This document shows, in pieces, positions 38,272-50,669 of a stretch of 64,000 nt of DNA. Source of the stretch: Lottia gigantea (taxonomy: Eukaryota; Mollusca; Gastropoda; Lottiidae); assembly GCF_000327385.1 (NCBI RefSeq), contig NW_008709979.1:794418-858417 (forward strand). Reading direction: 5' to 3'. The notes beneath the pieces are model-generated. The model was not told where the DNA came from and searched no databases. It saw only the letters and a program-made list of their open reading frames with translations. Numbering within the stretch: the stretch's first letter is position 1; each line of letters opens with the position of its first letter. Made by a program: the position numbers and the translations under genes.

Positions 38272-41200
38272 ATGATGAAAATTCTGGAGATTCTACTTTG
38301 CCTTTCATTTTTTAGAGCAACAGTGCAACGTAAGTTTTTTTCATAATAATACAAAAAATACTTTGAATATAATATCAAAGGACCGGTATGAATATTTCTC
38401 ATTATTATAAATCACTGTAAATTAAAAGACACCTATATCATAATAGTTTATTTTATGTATCAATTAGATCAAACTGAATTTCTTTTAAAATGGGTAATTA
38501 AAAAACAAAGGGTATCTGTCATGTTCTGCATCATATTATCAGACATTGGGTATGACTTTTATCAATCGTTACAATCAGTTATTCCATACCACTTTGCTTA
38601 AGTAAAGATTTTTCTTTCTTTCCAGAGTTTGATTGCAGTGTTTGTAAAGTATGTGATAATTCTACATGTATTGAATGCATTGAGGGACGATATGGTATTA
38701 GCTGTGGTAGTTTCTGTTCTCTAAAATGTTCTGGTAGGTGTAGACAATCAGACGGTTACTGTACTTCTGGCTGTGATGAAGGATATTGGGGACCAGGAGG
38801 ATTATGTGATCAAACATGTTCTAACTGTAATCCAGGAGGATGTGTAATGAACTCTGGTCTATGCATTGCTATTGGCTGTCGAACTGGTTGGTATGGTACT
38901 ACCTGTAATAACAAATGTAACAGTAATTGTGATGGTAATTGTAATCAAAGTAATGGTAATTGTAATCAATGTATACCTGGTAAATATGGTACCGACTGTC
39001 AATTAGATTGTTCTAACTGTAAAGACACGTGTAATAAAAATAATGGTGTTTGTAACAATGGTTGTAAAGAAGGATTGTGGGGAACATCTTGTACTAAGAC
39101 CTGTCCGAATTGTCAATCAAGTGGTTGTGATATAGATAATGGTAATTGTAATAATCCTGGTTGTCGCATTGGTTGGTATGGTGATAGTTGTAATGATAAA
39201 TGTAATGAAAGATGTAATGATGGATGTAAACAAGACACTGGTTACTGTAATAAATGTAATAAAGGTGTTTATGGTAATGTATGTGATAAGAATTGTAATA
39301 AGGGATGTTTAGATGGATGTAATATAGATGGTTCGTGTAAATGTAAATCAACTTATTATGGTACAAATTGTAGTAAACAATGTAGTTCTAACTGTGTAGA
39401 TAGTTTATGTAATGAAATATCCGTCGGTTATAACAGCTGTATAAGGGGGTGTGTAGCAGGATATAAAGGACTATACTGTGATAAACAATGTCCGTCAAGT
39501 TGTCCTATTTGTAATAGGTTTGATGGTTCATGTACAGAATGTAGTAAAGGATTCTATGGAACTGAATGTCAGCTAAAATGTCCAGAACAATGTGATAAAT
39601 GTAAGATAAAAGAAGGAACATGTGAAAGTTGTAATCCGAAATACCATGGTCCTGTATGTTCTAAAAGATGTTCAGATAAATGTTTAAATGGTGAATGTAA
39701 TGGTGTCGGTGGAAGATGTATTGACTGTATTCCCGGTACTTTTGGTGATAATTGTGAGAGGTCTTGTAGCAATGGATGTATTGGTGATACAAGTTCTACA
39801 ACTTGTGATAGAAATGGGTCTTGTATCAGTGGATGTATAAACAGAATATATGGTGAAAAGTGTAATTTAAATTGTAGTAAAAATTGTTATGGTAGTTGTA
39901 ATAGAAGTAATGGATATTGTAACAGTTGTCTATCTGGTTATTTTAGTGATAATTGTAACCAAAAATGTAGTATACATTGTAATGGTGATTGTGATAGAAG
40001 TACAGGTAATTGTGGTAAATGTAATGAGGGGTATTTTGGTGATAATTGTAACCAGAATTGTAGCATAAACTGTAATGGCGGATGTCAGAAATCATCAGGA
40101 AGTTGTTTAGAATGTAATGCTGGTTACTATGGTGACTATTGTAAACAGCAATGTAATGATAAATGTATAAATAATGAATGTTTACGAAATGGTCAGTGTA
40201 GATTTGGGTGTATGAATGGTAAAACTGGTTCTCAATGTGATGGTAATTGTAATAGTAATTGTACTATTTGTTTACAAACCGATGGTAATATCTGTAAGGA
40301 ATGTAAACCAGGTCTTTATGGTATATCTTGTGATAAACTTTGTAATAACACTTGTAAGAAAGTTAACTCTAAACCAGCCTGTAATATTACTACCGGAAAA
40401 TGTACAACTGGTTGTATAGATGGATATAAAGGTTATTACTGTCAGGATACCTGTCTAGATAACTGTATTAGTTGTAATAATAATCAATGTACAAGTTGTA
40501 ATACAGGATGGTATGGTAATCAATGTCAAACTAAGTGTAATAGTAATTGTATCAATAGATGTGATCAAGCTACAGGAGATTGTTTAGATGGTTGTATTGA
40601 TGGTAAAAGTGGGAAACACTGCAAACAAGAAATAGGTTAGAACAATCCTCTATACTAAGTCTGTATATAAAGGGTCACATTTGGAAATTTGGTCACATGA
40701 AATTAGACACGGAAAACTGTTCACGGGCAAATTTTTCACAGTAAATTGGTCCCAAGTTAAATAGAGAAATGAAATGAAATGAATGGAGTTTTACGTCCTA
40801 CTTTTCTACACCATGTGGGCTAATGAAGACGGTCAAGTTAAAGAGAATACAACATTTTGGAAAATTGGTAACGGTCATACGATCACTCAACTAATCGATA
40901 GTTTACCATATTACCATTTTGTGACCAAATCACTGCGGCTATTTTGCTTTTGTGGCCATTTTACTATTACCAGTATATCTGTGATCAATTTCGAACGATA
41001 AAAATGCACTCGACCACTCGAAATTTCGTATTATCGCCTTGAACACTATTAAAGATATACCTTGTATAAAAAAAACTACACATATTTACACTTTAGGATC
41101 TGTGTTTGGAATATCACCACTAGTTACTGGGATAATTGGTGCTTTGAGTGCAACAATTTTACTATTGGTTGTGATCGTCATATACTGTCTAGTCAGAAGA

Positions 41201-41544
41201 AGGTAACATTTTCACATTTGTTTAGAGCATAATGAGATACATTAATTTATTATCATACAAATATACTTTTTATGTCACTTGCTTATATAACAATTATGTT
41301 GAACACACTGATTATAATCAGCTTTAATGTTTTACTACGTCATTAAAATAATTATAGTGTACCGTAAAAGTGTTGCGGGTTTATTTTCAGACAAGAACGA
41401 AATAAATTAAATGAAAGAATTGTAAGATTTTCAGATAATACAGAAACTACCAGACCTTCATATGAGAATGTACAACTAGAAACTGGTCCTTATGAATCAC
41501 TTGATAGAACTCTACCTTCCCCTACCTACGAAACACTACAATAA
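38272..41544 (+). CDS. EGF-array transmembrane receptor with ITAM tail (4 exons, 775 aa)
   Basis: Exons 38272-38329, 38626-40635, 41097-41202 and 41391-41544, all GT-AG, total 2328 nt with matching phases. The start MMKILEILLCLSFFRATVQ is a signal peptide. Exon 2 encodes about 670 residues of MEGF/Draper-type EGF repeats. Exon 3 spans the membrane (SPLVTGIIGALSATILLLVV) and ends in basic residues. The tail carries YENV and then YESL-x8-YETL (about residues 759-774), a complete ITAM one residue from the end. From 38636 to 40411 the DNA is about 99% identical to the phosphatase EGF exon (34300-36075). After that it matches the fucolectin receptor, as do the membrane segment and tail. It lacks the fucolectin domain. 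Probably a phagocytic/recognition receptor signalling through SH2 kinases, by analogy with Draper/CED-1. The two adjacent ATGs leave the exact start open by one residue. Confidence 0.93.
40765..40835 (-). mobile_element. SINE 3'-end fragment in an intron
   Basis: Reverse-strand 3' end of the same SINE family: a GAAATGAAATGAAATGAATG tail followed by GGAGTTTTACGTCCTAC and ACACCATGTGGGCTAATGAA. Only about 70 bp remain, in intron 2 of the plus-strand receptor. Confidence 0.7.
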
Positions 41545-43451
41545 CACAAAATTATGCAGGTTATGTTTATATACGCTTCTGTGTTATATATGGAACCGCT
41601 GATAACCGAATTAGGAAGTTTGAATGAAAAGGAATCGACAGAGCGTCACAGCGACTGCCGACCGCGAAAATTTGCATGCAATATTTACATAGTCGCAGCG
41701 TAATTTAACCAGGCTTCAAAACAAAGATTTTAATTGTGACTGTTGCTTATTATTTTTGCTGTGAATTTTACGAACACATTTATTTTTAATGTCGTTTTTT
41801 TCTACATCACTGAAATATTTCACTCCGCATATTGGCTAAAAGATAAAGAACAATACAATATGTGATCCAAATGATCGACAAATGACTAATGGGAATGACC
41901 AAAACATACTAACATTTTATCAATAGGAGCTGTGATTGTCTGATACCATGTGGTACTTGGCCCTGCGAACAATCTTTGCGATTGCGAGAAAAAAAAATCG
42001 ACAGCGGCATTAACTTCAAATTGCATTGAAGCATGCCAAAGCGAATGATCAACATTCGTATGCAATAGGAATTGACCTCTAATTTGCAGGCAAATCTGAA
42101 GAACGCGAGAGATAAGAAGTCCCATTTTATTTTGAAAGCGTTTATGGAGATGTTACGACGCACGTCACGGGGCTATTACAGAATATATATTCGTTACTCT
42201 CGATAGACTCAAGAGCGTGTTGAGTGTGTAGGACACGCCAAACATCGTGCAATTGTCGCCACTAATCGCAGAATCACGGCGTTTATTTTGGATATGTGCG
42301 CAGCAAGCGCCAACATTTGTCGATCTAACACATGTGATAAAAACTCTATAACGCAATGTGGTCGCATAAGTCGCGGTATTAGGTCGACTGTTATTAAGTT
42401 TGCAATTTTTTAGAGACTTTTCTCTAGTTTTCCTCGCGATTGACCACGTCCAAGTACATTTCCAGTCGCCATAAGATCGCACATGGTCGAAGTCCGGAGT
42501 TACGGGGTTATTAGAGATCTTGGAGTCATATTTTCTTGGTTGTGGTAAGGAATGTACACGTACTTTCAATTAGAACTACATATTTATTTCACAGACGTGT
42601 CACTAACAAATAAATGTGCAAATGTATACAGCATATAGAATCACTTTTATTTCTGTCATTTGGTTTAGCATGAATAATGTATATAGTGATTTTAATTAAA
42701 AGTTTTAGAAAACTGTACAGTGTAGATATACCGTGGTGAAGTAATGTAACCCCTAATAAACACTGAAATTGTATAATATAGTTCGGAAACTGTTGCAAAA
42801 AGGTCTTTTAATTCTGAACAAAAACCGGATTCGAAACAGTTGGACTGTTGTCGTTTCCCATGGTGATGGTTATTGCAAAACAATATAATAGTTATAGGGA
42901 ATAATAATTGATGTGACATGACGATTTGAGAAACAAATTAGCATCTTTTAAGGTGCCCTCACATCGTAGAGATCACCAGTTGCGCATTGATAGCGTGATA
43001 TAAGACAGGTTTTTTCGACGAATCTTATATACAATAGTTTAACAGGGTGTAAGTACCGGCTCTGATTTGTTATGACAAAGGACTTTGTGAGATGTTGGTA
43101 AATAAAGTGAAGAGACCAACATTTACTAGGCTAATAACTGACAAGAGCATCGACTAAATAGATCAGGATTAAAGAGTATTGGACGCTGTCTTCCATCGCT
43201 CTCATTTGGATACACTAAATATAGCAATTTCAATTTATAGTACCAAGATTACGAGTATGCCTACTAAACAATATCGGAAGAATGATTCAGAATAATCTTT
43301 ACCAAATCGTTGATCACAAAGGTGGCGATATTTTGATTTTATTTGCACGTTACGAAGATATTTTTAAGGGGATGCCAAAGTTGAGATTCTGATCTTTCTC
43401 TTCGCTTTTACACAATTAATCAAACAAATATTACAAAGCAGAATGTAGGAC
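41545..43451. other. Intergenic; contains a CpG-richer block of unknown nature
   Basis: From about 41630 to 42530 the sequence is richer in CG dinucleotides than its surroundings, with repeated GTCGC/GCGAC-type words (for example TAGTCGCAGCG and CATAAGTCGCGGTATTAGG). This resembles a diverged transposable element but no ends or frame were identified. The 134-codon minus-strand open frame at 42165-42569 has no recognised domain and is probably an accident of this composition. Confidence 0.45.
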
Positions 43452-44508
43452 TCATAAAGGAGCACAATCACAAAAACTGGGTACCTCACATGGTGCAAAG
43501 AAATCTACAGTTCCTGAATTACTTTGAACCAAAACCCACACATAGAGATAACGTTGTACACAGACACCTGCACCATTTTGACAGCTGCCACCCTCATTAT
43601 AATACAAATAATAATGACCAGATGATAAGAAAATTGATATCTGGAAAAATGTAGTAGTTTTACGTCCTACTTTTCTGCACCAAATGGGCTAATGGAAACG
43701 GGCAACGCCATGCAGAGTGCAATGAGGGAAATTTTGCCAGGATATCGGCATTAGCCTGCTCTTTTTCGGGGGGGGGGGGGGGCGGGGCTTTAACGTGCAA
43801 AGTCTGTGGCACACGAGGCCGCGGTTTATTGTCCCATCCGAACAATTATATATAAGAGCAAATGGTCAAAACAGAAATGCTGTTGTGAGTAGAAAGTAGG
43901 GAGTTCGACACCTACACACTATGAGATTGGTTAAGAAGAACTTACGTTTCACACACTCCTGTGTGAAGAAGCTGATAACAATTGGGATATTGTTTGACAG
44001 TGTATGATTCGCCAGTGTAGGAAGTGACTTCCATGGGCTGCGTAATGTCCATTTTTCTACAAAAACAAATAAAACACTTTCTGAAAATAGTGTAAATTTG
44101 GTCGGATATGTAAGTACAGTGTTACAGTTAAATTGACCATGGTTGGGAACCCTCTCACCTCCCGTGTATTTCTCGTACTTCTTGGCTTAAAAGCAGATGA
44201 TATGATAGCCATAACAAATTTTATCATAGTAACAATAAACTGTCTGATGGGAAGTAAAAACATTACGGTCAACATTAATCGATTAATCTCTGTTTAATTT
44301 CCTGAAAAGATTTCACCACAATATCTATATACCCAGATTTTGCATAACTTTAGTAAGGCTTATCGAAGGATGACAATTACAAAGGGTTTGTGCCCATAAA
44401 ATTTTTAGACGTATATATCATTTGGAAGAGGTACACCTCATATAGAAACGGCATAATGAGAGCATTCTACTTACGTTTTACAACATGGGAGGGCACTAGT
44501 CGAGATTT
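43452..44508 (-). CDS. Spaetzle/neurotrophin-like cystine-knot secreted factor (3' exons)
   Basis: Three minus-strand exons can be joined in phase: about 44508-44475 (start uncertain), 44056-43946 and 43584-43452. They give ALPCCKTKMDITQPME, then SYTVKQYPNCYQLLHTGVCE, then TCQNGAGVCVQRYLYVWVLV, ending FFAPCEVPSFCDCAPL-stop. A CC start, a VKQYP-YQ-GVC strand, a VCV-YVWVLV strand and a closing C-C-x-C end resemble the NGF-fold cystine knot of Spaetzle-type Toll ligands and their molluscan relatives. The donors GTAAG at 43945 and 44474 are strong; the acceptor of the last exon follows a weak pyrimidine tract. No signal peptide or prodomain exon was found upstream, so the gene is incomplete as described. 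A SINE lies in the last intron. The family call rests on pattern memory; other cystine-knot families are possible. Confidence 0.55.
43655..43842 (-). mobile_element. Truncated SINE copy, reverse orientation
   Basis: Starts with AGTTTTACGTCCTACTTTTC (the reverse of the family's 3' end) and runs through GGCATTAGCCTGCTCTTTTT to TTATTGTCCCATCCG. It lacks the tRNA-like head and contains a 15-base run of G. It sits in the intron between the last two exons of the cystine-knot factor. Confidence 0.75.
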
Positions 44509-45496
44509 CTTTTGGTCCATGAAAAGGTAGTTAAATCTAGAGACAACAGTAGAAGTTGTTTTTAGTCGAAACGTAGATGATAACGTTTCATTTCCAATTA
44601 GAACATCTATCTTGTTTGGAGGTAAAATATTTCTGGATAACGTATTTGTGATTGTAAAGCAGTATTTCCAACAGTAAACGTGGATGCGGCTTTTAAAAGC
44701 GTTTACATCTTCCGCACATCAGATGCGAAATGAATAATCCAATTTGAATAAACCAACTACACTTCATCATGCCTGTAAAATTCAAGATGGTTCTTAATAC
44801 CCACTGGTATGCGCAATTGTTTATATTGAAAAATTGTATGTCCGTGGGCATTATGATAATTCAAGGAAATACTTATTGAAGAAACACGAAAATAAATTTA
44901 TTAAGAGTACAGTAATATTAATAGGCAATTACTAGTCGTGATGTTAAAATTGGAAAAATGACCTACTAAAATTTTAGTATTCTTAAAATATTTTATTGTA
45001 AATAAAAGTCAAAACCTACTGACTGGATCAGTGGTCAATAATTATCTTCCATTTTCAACATTCAACATACATTCTTTTCTATTATTAACCTTCTTTAATC
45101 AATTTAACTAATATTGACAATGCGTATACTGTAAGAAGATTGTGCAAATATCAATAATAATATCGGAAAATAGCAAAATATTTTAGCTCAGGAATTTCGA
45201 CTAAGTACACTTAAGTCTTAAGTACAGATATTAGAATTTCATTTATGAACCAGATGCGCATGTTTGCGGAGACAAAGTTTATGTAACATAATAAATATAC
45301 CAAATAATAGTTAGCTTTATGGTCTCTTCGAAAGGGATGCCGAGTTGACATACACTAAAATGTAAAATTAAATATCATAAAAAAGACTTTCATACAAATA
45401 CATGATGTATGAGTTTCTTTTGAATGTTCTGGATGTTGTACAATCATCGAGATGTCAGATGTCCATAAATCATTTTCAAAGTTTATGAAATTATGT
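44509..45496. other. Gap between cystine-knot factor and Ser-rich gene
   Basis: A minus-strand frame without ATG stays open for about 80 codons at 44476-44720 (ending MDQKKSRLVPSHVVK) and shares the donor at 44474, but its phase does not fit the Cys-containing reading of the next exon. It could be an upstream exon read in another frame or chance. Nothing else is recognised. Confidence 0.4.
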
Positions 45497-45766
45497 CTAA
45501 TTTGGCGTTCTCGTAACATATTTCCGTGCATAGCGTTTAGAAGGATACAATCGCTCTACAACATTGTCAATAATTTGTTGATTATATTGGCGTCTTCTGT
45601 TTTCTGAGTATAACGATTGAACATCTTCATAATAATAGTCATCATCATTATCATTATCAATATCACAATATCTATCGAGAGAACCATTGCTACCACTCTT
45701 ACCACCATCACCATTTTCGCTGCTAGTATCATGACTACTACTGCTGCTACTATCACTACTAGAATC

Positions 45767-45802
<36 letters not shown>

Positions 45803-46155
45803 ACTGCTACTGCTTCTGCTACTGCTACTGCTACTGCTACTATGTCTAGATGAGTCCACATCATCACACGGTTGAACTTTAATCAAATAGAATTCTTTAT
45901 CTGGTTTAGGTAACCCTGTTAATCTGCCTCTAACACGTTGTCTGTATACAATATTTTCAGCTACCCTGGGTGTTAAATTTGACGGTTGTTTCGGTTGTCC
46001 CTTTGGTAGAAACCTTGGATTCAAATTTCTATGTAAGTTGACATGCATTCCGGTATGTTGGGAAGGTTTGACTCTCCTTAGATGATGTAAGTTGCTGGAC
46101 GTCCTCCATCCTAGTGGCGAACTGTTACTTGTTGACGTCATGATGTCTGGATGTT
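45497..46155 (-). CDS. Ser-rich protein of unknown function, last exon
   Basis: A 214-codon frame runs from ATG 46141 to the stop at 45497. The frame is also open upstream to a CAG acceptor at 46156-46157 (bases AACATCC follow), so coding may begin in an earlier exon that was not found. The N-terminal 90 residues are basic and Pro/Arg-rich (PRVAENIVYRQRVRGRL, PKPDKEFYLIKVQP). A stretch of about 45 residues is nearly pure Ser with a few Arg/Asp, coded by a CTG-type triplet repeat. An acidic block (DIDNDNDDDYYYEDVQ) follows, then a basic C-terminus (YPSKRYARKYV). It is not recognised as a known family. The non-repetitive flanks look protein-like, but it could also be a lineage-specific gene. 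Confidence 0.55.
45767..45840. repeat. CTG/CTA triplet microsatellite inside the Ser-rich frame
   Basis: About ten uninterrupted CTG units, flanked by CTA, CTT and CTG variants, are read on the minus strand as CAG/TAG-offset AGC/AGT serine codons. Length variation between individuals would change the Ser tract without breaking the frame. Confidence 0.85.
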
Positions 46156-46157
46156 CT

Positions 46158-49100
46158 GAAATGGTAATGATTTTCCATAATCTAACGCATATCCATTATG
46201 GACGTAAATGAGTTCTTACTTTAAGTTGTATACTTCAATCGGATTGAAACAAACGTTTGCTGTGTAGATAAATAAATGAAAACCATCGACCTGATATTTG
46301 TCTTGCAAAGTTAGTCCTAAAACTTTACAGCCATCCTTCACATACTTCTACAATACGGCGTGTTTTACTACAAAAAGTTAAACCGAATACATAGATAAAA
46401 AACCTCTGCCTTCTTACATTAAATGAGATCTACTGATTTGACTCTAGCCTTGTCCACTATTTATTAGTATTTATATTAATCTGGTTAACGTTAAGCTGTA
46501 GATGATATCATACCAGATTTACACTAAGACTTGTGTAATATTGAACGAACCCTTTTAAAGAGACTCTGTCACCTTTCATACTTTCAAAATTATACAATTA
46601 TAAATTGTATGTTTCACTCACTATATTATGGGTACAGATAATTATATGTATAGCATAATAGCCTTAAGTGATTATTATAGGCGTATAAGTTTATTTATAA
46701 CATTTCCTACTTCAACATTGAAGATTTGTAAAATAGATAAAAATGATTGGATAATTCATCAACCAATAGTGGAAGAACATAATTTTTTTCCGTATTTGAA
46801 TTTGATAATGAATGATTTCTGCTAAATAAATAGGTCTTTATTTTTGTTTGTGTTTCAAGTATTGTTATGGTACATTTTCAAACTCGAAATGTTAAATGCA
46901 ATCAAAATGATGCAGACAAATTCAAAAATGTTGGCAGAAACAATTTTTTGATAAATAAAATAATATCCCCAAAAACGACATCAAGGAAAAGCAATTTCCA
47001 ATAATCAATAAAGTTAACTGTTTAAATGATGCATTTGTTACAGAACAAAGTGCGAAGTTTATACAATTGCGGTCTAAATCGGCAACATTTAACATTTTAC
47101 CTCCCTTTCACTGTCGAACTACTTTTGTTCGAAACTTGAAAACAGCTGTTGAAAATTTCCTATCGAAAAAGTAATAGAGAATATTTTCGGACAACCGACT
47201 TCACACAATAATAATAATGTCATACTAATATAAAACAAATGGTAAAGTTCTATAAATTAGACGTTCAGTCTTTGGGTCAACCATCTATTAGTGCCATTTG
47301 TCCATTAATTTCTTCCATTCTTCAGACAAGTATTAGACTATTAACCACAATAAATCACAAGGAAACTTTGTCTTTTAATATGTTCAGGGTCAACAAAGAT
47401 TAATGTATCCCATTTATAACCAAGGTGACATATTACTACTGGACAGTTTGTAATCAATCAGTAAATATCGCTTGAATTTATAGATATATATTTAAAAAAG
47501 GGTAAATCACAAAAAGGGGCTTATCGCAACCACAAATTTTATCCATGACAGCTATGAAATTCCTTGTCAAAAAGAAAATCCATATATTCGGGGGATGAGA
47601 GTGTTTGATTTACCCCAAATATACAGGCCTATAGTGGAACAAATACTTCATTGAGACATTGGAATAAGTGGTCTGAAACTGGTATATTGTGATCTGACAC
47701 CAGATAAAGTAATAACTCACCCAATGATAATCCCATTATGCATCATTATCATCCAAAGCAATACTGACTGTTAACCCACACATCTTCCATAGCATTACTG
47801 ACTGTTATCCCACACACTATTTAATGTTTCTTAACTGTATATTATCAGAACGACCTGCTTCCGCTTTTAAAGCATTGCTTTATGATTTATCTTAATATTT
47901 ATTTCAATAATGTCCTCTTGTAGATATTTAGCCTTGGATTACGAGAACAGAGAGTCAAAAGACTCATAGCTTTTTTTATGTGACATATTATAAGAATAAT
48001 TATGTCTGCCATACCTATTAGGACTTTACGATAAAAATAATTACTAGGTTATTTGTATTAAGCGAACAGATAGTCTTCTAGCCAAGTGAGTCATCAAATA
48101 TTTATAAACATCTCAATATTTCTTGTTAAAGAATCCGTTTTCCTCTTTATCCAAATATCATGTCATGCTCTTGTTTGGAGGTGATCAACGTTTTCATATT
48201 TTCATCGATTATTTAATTGTGATTGGGATATTTGCTCAAAATTACAATGCTTATTTTTCATATGAATTGCATTTAATAAAAATATACACATGGGAGCGAT
48301 GTTTAACATTTAGTTTCTAGACATTTTTTCAGGCATGCGTTGTGACAATTCACAGGACAAACACAGGAAGAGTGTATCAGGTTCACTGATTATTATTTTT
48401 ATGAAACGATTTCAAAGTTAAGTTTAAAAAAAAATTCTATTATGTATTTCATATAAAGGAGTAGTGAAAAGACGATATATTCTTTTGAGCAGGATTAAAT
48501 TGTACGCTGGAACAGCACTGCCTATATACTATATAGTGCATTGTTATATTGAAACTATTATCGCACTTAAAAAAATAACATAACAGGAACAAATGATTGC
48601 TGTTTAAAATTGCAAGTGGACAAGAATTAGTTTAATTAAATTATAATTAAGCTAACATCAATAACAGCATTGTCAAGTGTATAGTTAAATTCCAATTTAA
48701 AGTCTAGACATGGTCAGAACACATAGAACAATACTTCGTCTTCGCAATATTATAACTGTACAAATGGCAAAGGCTAGTTCTCCTCAAACAGAAATCAATT
48801 ATCTTAATTCACCTTTTAGATAAACTGGCCTAGGGCAAAAGTTCCATGTTGAACAGTGAATGCTATTCTGGTTTAGACGTTTTATTTCCTAGCTGTCACT
48901 GGATTTCTTTCAACTACTTCCATACAGCTGTTCTTGATTGACATTTCTTCATGCCTCGGTCACTTTTAATAAACAAAAATCGTATTGGTGTAAGACGATA
49001 ACAGTATTTCATGCTCTTTTACTGAAAACAAACTTCATGTAAAAATATGTGAATAAACTGCTTATTTATTTAATGCTACAAAATAAAATTTAATTACGTA

Positions 49101-50669
49101 ATAACTCAAATAATTAGTATTGCCTCAAAAGTTGTAAGAAATTTCAAAAGCAACCTTTATGACTATTGGCACTAGTGTTGAAATTGATCATAGGCGGAAG
49201 CGCCACGGGTCACAAGTGGGGGCGCTCAGGCAATGAGGTGGCGTTCAAATGAAAATACAAAGGCAAAATTAGCTAGCGTGGTTACCAATACCAGCCTTAT
49301 TGTGTGGTACCTAGTTGTAAAGATAGTAAGTTGAATCAACGGGACACTGGGTGTGACAGAATATGTGCGGTTACTCTTAAGGACCTATTTACTATCTAAT
49401 ACATCATCTATCCTTACGTTCCCGGCATCTCGGCATCAACTGTAAGTCGATTAAAGACAGTTTTGTGGCATATGCGACGATTAGGCAACCACTCTTTTTT
49501 CATAACAGTGCTTGGTGCAAAAAGAAAATGCCGATCCTAGACAATATTAGTCTGAGGTGCTCTCGTAACAGAGTAAAAAAACAATGACTTGTTACCTTTG
49601 CTCAATTCCCAAACATGTTTTACAATTGGTTATACATGATTTCCTTGTGCCGTAGATCGTAGACATGCATCTCACCAGAATGGTATATAGGACATTCTTA
49701 TTTCATATATTTCAGGATTGCCTCTGTATCATATTTGTTAACATGGTCACATAATATCTGGGTGTTGCAATACATTTTTTTTGTATATTTGAATCATACG
49801 CTTCAATAAACTATTAACAGTCTTTTAGAGTGGCTCAAGCTTTCATCTGAGAAACAATCCAAAAAGGTCTAACCTTAACGACGTTTTTGTAAATGTTACA
49901 ATAACATATTTATGCCAATACCATGATCAAGAAAGCTGTCGAAGAGATACTTAGATATCCCAGAAAATTTCTGGAGGGTGTTTCATAGATATTAGTACTG
50001 GGTGGTATCACAACGTATTTTATAGATATAGGTAGTGGGTGATATCACAACGTATTAAATTTCAACAATATGCAATGGTAATTGATAACGGTAACGTTTT
50101 CCACTGTTTTCCAAAATAGTGCAATAGAGAATTTTGTTAGTTTTGAATATTTATCATGTACAACGTTTGACTTCGGCGGTTTATTGTACCAAGGAAAACG
50201 GCATGTTTTAGATTCACATGGTTATTTTATTGCATTTCGATAGAATAAAGTCGATCAGATAATGAATCATTAATCATAATGTTAAAAATTGCTCCCTGTG
50301 TTATGATTTTACTGATAGTGATTACAAGAATGTGTTTTACTGATATAATGATAATAATTATTCTCATTCATGCATTCACTATTAAAAATGTCATGGTTGT
50401 TTCTATAAGGTTGGTTTAGATAACAAAGAATGTCATTCAATGACAATGATATCGATTTGTTTCATAGACATTATTCAAAATGCATGAAATTAAAGATTAA
50501 CACGCAATCTAAATCAACAGGAATTCAGGTTATTAATCCACGGGGTGTACTTGTTTATTGGTGCTGTAATGGATAATATCTACAATGAATATAATATGGG
50601 ATACGTTCAATATATATCGACATTATAGCCACGCATGAATTATTATTGCATCATTCTAATCCAAATTGT
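46158..50669. other. Intergenic, no gene recognised
   Basis: AT-rich sequence with short open frames of 60-65 codons only. A short stretch near 49280-49340 reads PYCVVPSCKDS on the plus strand, weakly like a zinc-binding start, but lacks a continuing frame. No RNA gene or element ends were recognised. Confidence 0.5.

Noticed and set aside
42165-42569. 134-codon minus-strand open frame
   Set aside because: Lies in a block of unusual CpG-rich composition that would deplete stops by chance; no domain or splice context.
45556-45867. 103-codon minus-strand Ala/Val-rich frame and its plus-strand counterpart at 45617-45853
   Set aside because: Alternative-frame readings of the CTG triplet repeat inside the Ser-rich gene.
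49280-49345. Possible THAP-type zinc-finger start (PYCVVPSCKDS)
   Set aside because: The frame does not continue into the remaining THAP signature residues and has no start or splice support.
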